A DNA stretch of 64,000 nt from Deinococcus psychrotolerans (lineage in GTDB: Bacteria > Deinococcota > Deinococci > Deinococcales > Deinococcaceae), in the NCBI RefSeq assembly GCF_003860465.1, contig NZ_CP034187.1:1-64000 (forward strand), read 5' to 3'. Below are positions 1 to 8,613 of this stretch, piece by piece. Below the pieces are notes generated by a model that was not told the DNA's origin, did not search any database, and saw only the letters and a list, made by a program, of their open reading frames with translations. Position 1 is the stretch's first letter, and each line of letters starts with the position of its first letter. Made by a program: the position numbers and the translations under genes.

Positions 1-3000
1 GTGAAGAGTCAAGGGCCGAGTGCCGAGCAGCATCACTGGACAGAAGCAGCGCTCCGTCCCCTACACCTGAAAGGTCGTGAGGACATCTTGCGGGCGCTGC
101 GCCGCGAACTAGTGGGGCCTGATTTGACCGAAGAAACGGGAATTCTAAGTCTTCAGTCGCCACCGCCTTTGTCCTACGCTGAGATCCGGCGAACTTGGAA
201 GTCGCAAGAATCCGGTGATGAAATACTCTTGCGTGATCCACCGTCCCGGCGTTACTCCGCAGGCGCACTCTATCCAGCTGGAACATCAATGCCGCCCGTA
301 GCTTCGGAACCCAACCCAGAGCAGCAACCAGTCCCGGAAAGTTCGGCTGATGATGAAATCGACTCTGGTGAACTGACGGAAAATCCTGAATTGAAGGCCG
401 AACTTGATCGGCTGACCGAGCGTGAAGGACGCTTTGCCGCCGAAATAGCTGCCGATGAAGCGGACAGCAGCTCAATCAGCTTGACCCATACCAATGATCG
501 CCTACCCAGTGCAGTGGCGTTGAGCTTCCTAGCCAACTTGGAGCAGGCTGTTTTTCTGGTGGTAAATTTACCTGGCAAGCATCCTTTGCTGCAAGTTCCT
601 GTCAATGCCCGGTACGAGCGCTTTACTTACACCCGCCTCATCCGTACCAAAAAGCCCCGCAACAGCGCAGAGCCAGACGCCCCAGCAGGAAGGCAAACCG
701 AGCGGATCATCACTGCAGGCGGACATATCCGCCGCCCAGTGCAGGCGACCTGGCGGGCTTCCGTTGCTCAACTGATGGGCCAGGGACGTGTCAGCGTCAT
801 ACTAGATCTGTTGGAGCAGAGTGGTCTGGCCCCATTACAGTTGCAAGTCCAGATCATTTCTCGCCCAGCAAAATCCGGAGATTCACACCGGTTGCTGACA
901 GTCAGTCTCATTAACCGCACCAGTGCCGATATTGCGCGCGACTGCGCCACCTTATTCCAGACACATATGACAGTTGAACTGCAAGACGCCGCTGGCCAGC
1001 CACTGGGAGCTATTCTCCCCTACCCGGAAAGCCGCCCAGAAGATCCTGAAACGCGGCGCAACGCGCTGCTGTACCGTGAAGTGCCTTCCTTCGCCTCAGG
1101 CCACGGTTGCGCCGCCGATTGGGAAACGGATTCCGAGTTTCCAGCAAATCAGATGCGGGCCACCCGCGCCCACGCTGAGTTCCTGCCTTTTGTGGAGACG
1201 CCCTCCATCACGCCGGATATTGAGGATGAGCATGGACAGCCCATTCGAATCTCGATGCGAACCATGGCTGGCTTGGACGGAGATTCACCGGAGACCTTGA
1301 TCGCGCAACTCCAGCGGACTGTTGAGCTCTACAGTGCCTGGGTTACCCGTCAAGAAGCGCGGATTTTGCACCTACAGGCCCATCATCAAGGACCCGCGCG
1401 CCTGCACCTGCAGCAGTGCCGTCTCGCACAGAGCCGCATGCAAGGAGGGATCACCTACTTACAAACCGACCCCTTAGCGTGGCAGGCTTTTCAATTGACC
1501 AACAACGCTATCTTGTTGCAGCAGATTCGCAGTCGCCTTCCTTTGAGAATAGCCAGCATCCAGCCCAGAAAGCCGCTGACCTTTGACCAATCCTTTGCTG
1601 CCGTCAGTGATCAACCCGGGCCAGACCGGGGACAGTGGCGCGCCTTTCAGATTGCCTTCTTGCTGCTGTCTGTGGCCAGTACCGCCAATGGTGATCATCC
1701 TGACCGCGAAATGGTCGACTTAATCTTCTTCCCGACTGGGGGCGGAAAAACAGAAGCCTACTTGGGTCTCACAGCCTTTAGCAGCTTCTTGCGCCGTCTC
1801 CGAGAACCGTCCGACGCGGGTGTTGAAGTGCTGATGCGTTATACACTCAGACTGCTGACTGCACAACAATTCCAACGGGCGGCCAGCCTGATGTGCGCAA
1901 TGGAATACCTAAGGCGTCAATCTAAATGGTCTCAGAAGTTAGGACCTCAGCCTTTTACGGTCGGCATCTGGCTTGGCGGGGCTGTAACGCCCAATTCCCG
2001 TAGGGACGCACAGCATGCTCTCAAGGCCTTGAAAAATCCCTCTGGCAATAATGGGGACGGGCAAAATCCATTTATGCTGCGGCGCTGCCCATGGTGCGGC
2101 GCAGAAATGGGTGTAAAAGTTCTACGCAGTGCACGGGGCGCAGAAGAGCGTCACATCCTAGGCTATACCGAGATCAACCGTCAGGTCATCTTACATTGCA
2201 GTGATCCCATCTGTGATTTCCATTTAGGCAAAAGCCGCAATCATGGGTTGCCAGTACTCGTCACGGATGAAGAGGTTTACGAGACCCGGCCAACACTCGT
2301 CATCGCAACCGTGGACAAATTTGCGCAACTGGCCTGGAACCCAGAATCCAGGGCGCTGTTTGGTCTAGGACGTAACGGACAGCGGCAGGTCAGCCCGCCG
2401 AACCTGATCGTTCAGGATGAACTTCACTTAATCAGCGGCCCGCTGGGGAGCATGACCGGTCTGCTCGAACCTGTGATTGAGCACCTCTGCACGAAAAATG
2501 GTCATAAACCTAAGATTGTCTGTTCCACTGCGACTATCCGGGCTTACCGAGAACAGGTGCGCGACCTTTATGGCCGGATGACGCCGGAGGGACAGGGGAA
2601 CGCAAGCCTTTTCCCTCCTCCAGGACTGGAGGCCAGCGACGCATTCTTCGCTACATACGCACGAGAACGTGACTCAGTAGGCCGCGCAACCGGTCCACTG
2701 CTACCTGGAAGAATGTACGTGGGCGTCACAGCCAACGGTTTTTCCTCACTTCAACTGGCTCAGATTAAGACGTATGGTGCGCTGCTAAACGCGCCGATGG
2801 AACTGCCAGCGGAAGCGCGGGACCCCTGGTGGACCCTGCTGGCCTTTTTCGGTTCTCTGCAAGAACTTGGAACTACGCTCACCTTGCTGCGCACTTACGT
2901 CCCTTCATACTTGGAGACGATTCGTGAACGCTACAACCGGTCATATACGGAGGCTCGCCAGCTCTTCCGGGTGGAAGAACTCACTGGCCGCTTGACCAGT

Positions 3001-3813
3001 GAAGAAGTACCGGAAGCCATCGAAAAGCTTGAGGAACGTTACCTTCCTCAGGGATTGCCAGATCCAACGGATGCTGGGAGGCCCAAGGTTCGTCAACGGG
3101 CAGTGGACTTTTGTTTGGCAAGTTCCATCATCGAGGTAGGCGTCGATATTCCTCGGCTGAGTCTGATGACCATTCTCTCACAGCCCAAAACTACAGCGCA
3201 GTACATCCAAGTGTCGGGGCGCGTCGGCCGTGAGTGGCTGACCCGTCCAGGGCTGGTGGTCACTGTATACAGTCCCACACGTCCCCGAGACCGCTCGCAT
3301 TTTGAGCGTTTCCGGACTTACCATCAGCAACTTTATGCCCAGGTGGAACCGACGAGCGTCACACCTTTTTCGCCGCAAGCCATGAAACGTGGGTTACACC
3401 TCGCCATGGTGGCGTTCGTGAGGCAGTACGGACCCATGCTAGCAGCGGACGGGACTCCGGGCGTGGCTTACTATCCTCGAGCAGTTCCGTGGCAACTGCT
3501 CGAGGAGTTTGCCAAACTGATGCGTGCCCGTATTGATCAGATTGATCCCCGGGAACGCCCCACCTTCGAGGTGCTGTTTGAAGAGAAGAAGCGCAACTGG
3601 GAGAACTGGCAACCTGAACAGTATGAAGATCAAAGTGGCGAACGCATCGGCCTGATCTCGCGGGCCGGCAGCTACGTCCCTGAAGGCTTTCGCAACCGGA
3701 CTTGGCTGACGCCCAATTCCTTGCGAAATGTCGACGCGAACTGCGAAGGAACCATCAGCAGCTTGACCATCACCGATCAGAATGCAGCCCACTCCTCCAG
3801 GAGCGTCCCATGA
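1..3813 (+). CDS. drmA: DrmA-like superfamily 2 helicase (DISARM core)
   Basis: This 1270-residue protein looks like the DISARM helicase DrmA, which acts with DrmB against incoming phage DNA. Visible motifs are Walker A PTGGGKT near residues 577-583, a zinc-knuckle-like CPWC (about 697) with later cysteines (about 732-738), a DEAH-box variant QDELHL (about 804), a motif III-like CSTAT, and a C-terminal helicase half with EVGVDIPRL and QVSGRVGRE (about 1070). The N-terminal stretch RRELVGPD followed later by PPSRRYSAG is typical of DrmA amino ends. The reading frame opens with GTG at base 1; no upstream sequence is visible, so the true start could lie further left. It ends in an ATGA overlap with the DUF1998 gene, indicating translational coupling. 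Family assignment is from motifs and the DUF1998 neighbour. Confidence 0.8.
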   Translation: MKSQGPSAEQHHWTEAALRPLHLKGREDILRALRRELVGPDLTEETGILSLQSPPPLSYAEIRRTWKSQESGDEILLRDPPSRRYSAGALYPAGTSMPPVASEPNPEQQPVPESSADDEIDSGELTENPELKAELDRLTEREGRFAAEIAADEADSSSISLTHTNDRLPSAVALSFLANLEQAVFLVVNLPGKHPLLQVPVNARYERFTYTRLIRTKKPRNSAEPDAPAGRQTERIITAGGHIRRPVQATWRASVAQLMGQGRVSVILDLLEQSGLAPLQLQVQIISRPAKSGDSHRLLTVSLINRTSADIARDCATLFQTHMTVELQDAAGQPLGAILPYPESRPEDPETRRNALLYREVPSFASGHGCAADWETDSEFPANQMRATRAHAEFLPFVETPSITPDIEDEHGQPIRISMRTMAGLDGDSPETLIAQLQRTVELYSAWVTRQEARILHLQAHHQGPARLHLQQCRLAQSRMQGGITYLQTDPLAWQAFQLTNNAILLQQIRSRLPLRIASIQPRKPLTFDQSFAAVSDQPGPDRGQWRAFQIAFLLLSVASTANGDHPDREMVDLIFFPTGGGKTEAYLGLTAFSSFLRRLREPSDAGVEVLMRYTLRLLTAQQFQRAASLMCAMEYLRRQSKWSQKLGPQPFTVGIWLGGAVTPNSRRDAQHALKALKNPSGNNGDGQNPFMLRRCPWCGAEMGVKVLRSARGAEERHILGYTEINRQVILHCSDPICDFHLGKSRNHGLPVLVTDEEVYETRPTLVIATVDKFAQLAWNPESRALFGLGRNGQRQVSPPNLIVQDELHLISGPLGSMTGLLEPVIEHLCTKNGHKPKIVCSTATIRAYREQVRDLYGRMTPEGQGNASLFPPPGLEASDAFFATYARERDSVGRATGPLLPGRMYVGVTANGFSSLQLAQIKTYGALLNAPMELPAEARDPWWTLLAFFGSLQELGTTLTLLRTYVPSYLETIRERYNRSYTEARQLFRVEELTGRLTSEEVPEAIEKLEERYLPQGLPDPTDAGRPKVRQRAVDFCLASSIIEVGVDIPRLSLMTILSQPKTTAQYIQVSGRVGREWLTRPGLVVTVYSPTRPRDRSHFERFRTYHQQLYAQVEPTSVTPFSPQAMKRGLHLAMVAFVRQYGPMLAADGTPGVAYYPRAVPWQLLEEFAKLMRARIDQIDPRERPTFEVLFEEKKRNWENWQPEQYEDQSGERIGLISRAGSYVPEGFRNRTWLTPNSLRNVDANCEGTISSLTITDQNAAHSSRSVP

Positions 3814-5783
3814 ACACGAAACTTCCACTGCGGCGGGCGCAGCTCGTCACGCCAACTGGCGTCGGTGCCATCACCGTCGATAAGGAAGGCACTTCCATGT
3901 TGACAGCAGGCCTCGACTACTGGTTCAGGCGACAGGGTGGCCAAGATCCACTGGACGGTGAGCTGGGTGAATTCAAGATCAGGGAATGGCGTCTTGAGCA
4001 GCAGCTTGGAGTAAGTCATTTCCGCATGCCTCCAGACATGCGTCGCCCCCGACGTGGGGGAGGCGAGGTCATCAACGCAAACCTACAAATCCCGTTCCTG
4101 CGGTTTCCCACATGGTTTCGCTGTCCGCACTGCTCAAGTCTGGAACAAGCCAACTCCTGGGAGCGCGACCGAGTCAATTGCCGAACGTGTAAAGCGCAAG
4201 GCTTTGATAAACGCCGCATGTTTCAAGTCCAGATGGCCGCCATTTGCGAGTACGGTCATCTGATGGACTTTCCGTTCATGGAGTGGGTACACCGGAGTGT
4301 GCGACCAACCTGTCAAGGCACTTTGAGGTTGACCGTCAACGGACCCTCATTTGCAGATCAGGTCGTGTCATGCAGCTGCGAAAAAAGACGCTCACTCTTT
4401 GGCATTCTTGACGCGTCACGGATTGAAGAAGACGGATCTGGTTACGCCACAGTGCTGACAACTCAGCTCACGGAGGACTCGGAGAGGTTATTTCTTTGCA
4501 GTGGCGAGCGGGCGTGGTTTGGAAAGGAAGCTCCTCGCCAGACCTGCGGTCAGCATGTTCGGGGCGCACTCACCAGCGCCACCAACACTTACTTTCCAGA
4601 TGTTCGTAGCGCTCTCTTCCTACCACAGGGGACAGGTTCAACGGTGAGTCCTGAACTGCTTCAAGCTCTTGAAGATCCAGCTCCAGCAACTTATATCGGG
4701 ACTTGGAAAGACTTGAACGACACTGCGCCAGGAACGGTTTCCGTGGACATGGCCTATCACAATTTAAGTGGCAAGTTTCCTGCCCTGATCAGTAATTACG
4801 GCCAGGACGCTTTACGAAAGGCTATTGAAATTCTCTTCAATATTTCAGCAGTTGAACATGAAGTCGGAGCGGAAAACCGCTTAACGGAAGAAGAACACCT
4901 GCGATTCGACGAATACCAGTTGCTCAAAACGGAGCGTCAGGACCGAGACCTGATCGTCAGGCAATCGGCTCCCACAATCTACGGCAACTGGGGAACGTAT
5001 TTCTCAAAGATCGGCTTGGTTCATAGCCTGCGGGAAACGAGAGTTTTGGCAGGTTTCACGAGAGGGACAGGGCATTACAAAACGGACCTAATGTTCCGGC
5101 GCAACCTGTTGTGGCGAGAACCATTATCGGCAGAGCAGGCGTGGTTGCCCGCTGTAGAAGTGTACGGCGAAGGTCTTTTCTTGGAATTGAATCACAAACG
5201 CCTCAAAGATTGGGAAAACTTGGACGCCGTCGAGAGAAGGGTAGCGGCTCTAGCACAACGTCACCAAGAGATGTTAGCTCGTACAGGACGCGAAGGTCAG
5301 AAGGTGACAGCGCGGTTGTTACTCGTCCATACCCTCGCTCACCTTCTGATCAACCGCTTGACCTTTGAATGTGGTTACCCGGCCGCTTCGTTACGCGAAC
5401 GCCTGTACGTAAGCAGCGTACCGGGTCAGGAGATGGCAGGCATGCTGCTCTACACTTCCAGCGGCGATTCAGCCGGTACCTTGGGAGGACTGGTACGAAT
5501 GGGTGAGCCGCAGCGCTTTATGCCGCTGCTCGAAAGTGCGGTACGCGAAGCCCTGTGGTGCAGCAATGACCCCGTCTGCATGGAACTGGGAGATCTGGGA
5601 GGCCAGGGACAGAACAGTCTGAACCTTGCCGCTTGTCACAGTTGTGCCCTTTTGCCCGAAACCAGTTGCGAGCAATTCAACTTGCTGCTTGACCGAGGAA
5701 TCGTTATCGGTACACCAGACCATCCCGAAACAGGATTTCTGCACGGTACTGCCGCAGGCTCAGAGTGGGATTTACATGAGTGA
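3810..5783 (+). CDS. drmB: DrmB-like protein with C-terminal DUF1998 domain
   Basis: The product has 657 residues when started at the ATG at 3810, which overlaps the helicase stop as ATGA and gives the usual DrmB opening (LRRAQLVTPTGVGAI). An upstream in-frame start at 3702 would run through the helicase and is not used. A possible zinc ribbon (CPHC near residue 103, then CRTC) is followed in the C-terminal part by the DUF1998 signature: HTLAHLLINRL, a YTSSGDSAGTLGGL segment, and conserved cysteines in CSNDPVC and CHSCALLPETSC. In DISARM, DrmA and DrmB form the complex that senses and processes unmodified foreign DNA. No DrmC-type PLD protein or methylase is adjacent here. Confidence 0.82.
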   Translation: MNTKLPLRRAQLVTPTGVGAITVDKEGTSMLTAGLDYWFRRQGGQDPLDGELGEFKIREWRLEQQLGVSHFRMPPDMRRPRRGGGEVINANLQIPFLRFPTWFRCPHCSSLEQANSWERDRVNCRTCKAQGFDKRRMFQVQMAAICEYGHLMDFPFMEWVHRSVRPTCQGTLRLTVNGPSFADQVVSCSCEKRRSLFGILDASRIEEDGSGYATVLTTQLTEDSERLFLCSGERAWFGKEAPRQTCGQHVRGALTSATNTYFPDVRSALFLPQGTGSTVSPELLQALEDPAPATYIGTWKDLNDTAPGTVSVDMAYHNLSGKFPALISNYGQDALRKAIEILFNISAVEHEVGAENRLTEEEHLRFDEYQLLKTERQDRDLIVRQSAPTIYGNWGTYFSKIGLVHSLRETRVLAGFTRGTGHYKTDLMFRRNLLWREPLSAEQAWLPAVEVYGEGLFLELNHKRLKDWENLDAVERRVAALAQRHQEMLARTGREGQKVTARLLLVHTLAHLLINRLTFECGYPAASLRERLYVSSVPGQEMAGMLLYTSSGDSAGTLGGLVRMGEPQRFMPLLESAVREALWCSNDPVCMELGDLGGQGQNSLNLAACHSCALLPETSCEQFNLLLDRGIVIGTPDHPETGFLHGTAAGSEWDLHE

Positions 5784-7848
5784 AAATGAAGCCAAAGCGG
5801 GTCACCTTGCAGCACCCCGGCGTAGAATTCGCGTATCAAAAGCAGAGGAAGGGCTGGCAACTGAATCAAGTGCGCCCGCAGCATTAGAGGCAATCCAACT
5901 TGCCTCCGAATACAGCAGTGATGATGCAACCCGCCAAAAAGCACTTCAGCGTCTACACTCTGGCTGGCTCACCCAGAATGAAGTGGGACTGATTTGTTGT
6001 ACTTCCAAGGGAACAGTAGAGAAATGGTTTGAACATTTGAAAGCTGTTTCGTTTGAGGCTACAGGCCTCGGTCAATTCATTCATTCGGGAGCCATGCTGA
6101 GAGCTACCTTCGTCAAACGGACGGATCTAGAGCAATTTCTCGCTGAGGAAGGCTGGCGGATTTTACGCAATCAACAGGACGATCTCGATGTCATTCAAGC
6201 CTTGACGGATCACGCCCGTTACCCTCTACTCAATCAGTTGTTCCAGTGGACACAAGAGCAAACACGACGAAAGCTGCCGCTGCTTGACCTCGCTCTGGAG
6301 TTGCAGTTGACCCTGACAGAATTGACGTTCGATCTCGACAGGGAGATCGACTGGGCGGATCAGGACGGCTTGATGCGAGATGAGTCGCCTCACCGTTCCA
6401 GTCTGTCCGCTCCTACTCGCGTTTCATCGAGGTTACGACAAGTTGACTACGGTGAACTCGTGACCTTGGAAACCTGGAGTGAGGGGAGACCCTTCAAGCT
6501 ACAAACCACGCGAGTCCTAGCGCGCCGCGGCAAACTCGAACACTTGCACGCGGTAATCGGTTTGGACGGAACAGTCACCACATGGTTGTTACCTTCTTGG
6601 GCAGAGATTCTCTCAGAGCCTGAGATGTATACGTCCATCACCGACTTTGAAATCCTGAACACTCGTCTTATGCGGCTTTTGGAAGGACGCGAACTCGTTG
6701 AGACAGCGTTAGAACAAGGTCTCCTGAAGTCACACACCTGGGGCAGAGGAAAATTCATAGAGGTACGCGAACTCACTTCTGACGAGAAATCAAACCTGAC
6801 ATATCTTCTAGAGCAGCAGAAGATGCAAGTGAAAATTCTGAAAATTCAGCAAAAAAGAAAAATCGACCGAAATCAGGTCGCCAATCTCGAGAAGCAATTG
6901 AACTCTCTACAGGGTAATGATATTGACAGATATGAGCCGACAGACGTTGGCGGTGATCTGCCAGGACTACAACGCATGGTCACCCTGGCACGCATGTATG
7001 CAGAAGGGAAAACTCTCGAGGAATGCGGTCAGTGGTGTGACGTTACTCGCGAGAGAGTAAGGCAAATTCTAAAACAATACGAGCGGAACTTATTTATTGC
7101 CTGCAGTATTGAGAAGAGAGTACAGGATTGTTTACATGGAATGGAACGGAATCAGACTGAACTCAATCCATACCACGTGCGCCTTAAAAGAGCATCAACT
7201 GAGTCTGTCGAGTTCGCGCTAATTAATCAAATTTTGATTGAACGCCAATTTTATGGCAACTCTCTCGAAATATTATACACTCCATCCGTTCAAGTGAAAC
7301 CACTTCAAGTTAATAAGTCTCCGTCCACCGAAGATTTGATAGACCAGATCTGCATAGCTCCTCCAATCGACATTCTCCGACCTGCCACTCCTTTATCCAT
7401 TGTTTCTTCATCTGATAATTTGCCACTGCCTAATATTGACCAAGCAAGAAATCTTAAAAATTTATTGGACTCCGTATCCTCAACTTTTGACAGAACCATT
7501 CAAATCAGTAGCTGGATGACGGTGACTCAGGAAGCTTGCGAATTGGCGTATCTTCTTGAGAAGGGACATACAGAGAATGAATGCGCAAAGCTGCTCTGCT
7601 TGAACAGATTCGATATTAAACACATGATGCGTCGCCACCAGACAAAACTTTATAATATCTCCAAATGGGAGAGTCGTTTCACAACTGCACTAAGCACTGT
7701 ATCTGAGAGAAGTAATCTACCTGATCCAATTGCCAGAATTCTCAAACACTGTGAAACATGCGAATCTTACGCATTAATGAATGCACTTTTTGTAGAATTT
7801 GAAATCTTACAGACTACTCCCGAGGAGTTTCTAAAAATGATCCTGTGA
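5776..7848 (+). CDS. Uncharacterised protein with sigma-70 region 4-like HTH
   Basis: This is the third gene of the drmAB operon. The chosen ATG (5776) overlaps the drmB stop by 8 bp (ATGAGTGA); an earlier in-frame start at 5626 would lie inside drmB. The product has 690 residues. Around residues 395-435 it reads LARMYAEGKTLEECG, then VTRERVRQILKQYE, which is very close to the sigma-70 region 4 helix-turn-helix. An N-terminal helical segment (LTQNEVGLICCTSKGTVEKW) may be a second HTH. The stretch around 345-385 is lysine/glutamine-rich and probably coiled coil. The rest is not recognised. The 3' half is clearly more AT-rich than drmAB. It could be a DNA-binding specificity subunit or a regulator; no nuclease or methylase motif is visible. 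Confidence 0.7.
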   Translation: MSENEAKAGHLAAPRRRIRVSKAEEGLATESSAPAALEAIQLASEYSSDDATRQKALQRLHSGWLTQNEVGLICCTSKGTVEKWFEHLKAVSFEATGLGQFIHSGAMLRATFVKRTDLEQFLAEEGWRILRNQQDDLDVIQALTDHARYPLLNQLFQWTQEQTRRKLPLLDLALELQLTLTELTFDLDREIDWADQDGLMRDESPHRSSLSAPTRVSSRLRQVDYGELVTLETWSEGRPFKLQTTRVLARRGKLEHLHAVIGLDGTVTTWLLPSWAEILSEPEMYTSITDFEILNTRLMRLLEGRELVETALEQGLLKSHTWGRGKFIEVRELTSDEKSNLTYLLEQQKMQVKILKIQQKRKIDRNQVANLEKQLNSLQGNDIDRYEPTDVGGDLPGLQRMVTLARMYAEGKTLEECGQWCDVTRERVRQILKQYERNLFIACSIEKRVQDCLHGMERNQTELNPYHVRLKRASTESVEFALINQILIERQFYGNSLEILYTPSVQVKPLQVNKSPSTEDLIDQICIAPPIDILRPATPLSIVSSSDNLPLPNIDQARNLKNLLDSVSSTFDRTIQISSWMTVTQEACELAYLLEKGHTENECAKLLCLNRFDIKHMMRRHQTKLYNISKWESRFTTALSTVSERSNLPDPIARILKHCETCESYALMNALFVEFEILQTTPEEFLKMIL

Positions 7849-8613
7849 ATTAAGAATTCGCTTGGAGTGTTAGCGAGTTAATTGATTCAGTCAAGTGTTC
7901 GCGCTTTGATTGGGAGTTCAATGTAAAAGACCCGTTCTGAGATTAATCCCTTGGCCAGTAGATTGATCATCCATACAACAGCAAGAGCGTGCAGACTCTG
8001 TGACATGCGGTAAGTGCAGGTGTTTGTCTCTCTTTAAAAAGTGTGCCTTACCATTGACAGCGGCATAAATCTGAGCTGCCCTCTTTGAGCATGTCCAGTA
8101 TTAGATGCACTCCTGCATTTCTGCTTTCACCGAAGGAAACCTGAATCTTTGCCATTATCAATAAGACCATCTCACAGAAATTCGAGTTGTCAAAGACCGA
8201 CGCAAAAAAGTTTGTCAAATTATGCACTTGGGATCTTGTAAATTCGCGTAAAGCTTTATTTCTGTGCCCTGGGTTCATTTGAATCTAGGGCGGCACTCAG
8301 TAGCTCCTTTTCGAAGCACCCACTCAGTGCCCGGTGACCTGAACAGCCATAGAGTGGGTCGCGGCAGGCCAGGCCAACTTCATTAGACTCGTCTGGCTCA
8401 CACTGGCAAAAGCCAAAATTCTGTCCAAATTGCATGGGCGTTTTCTGAAACCTTAAACCGAAATACTGCGTTGCGACTGAGGCTGGGCAGGCAACGATCA
8501 GCCCACGTTGCTCCAACCGCTGCGCTGGGACGTTACAGCGGCGTAGATATGGCTGTTGGCCTGATTGCAGGATGGATCAGCCTGCTGTACGAGGGTTGGA
8601 GAAGCTCAAATTA
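7849..8613. other. Gap between convergent operons, no gene recognised
   Basis: These 765 bases separate two operons that read toward each other. The DNA is more AT-rich than its surroundings. Short reading frames on the minus strand (8048-8278 and 8256-8516) have no convincing ribosome-binding site and no recognisable domain. I see no hairpin with a T-tract clear enough to call a terminator. It may be decayed coding DNA. Confidence 0.5.
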
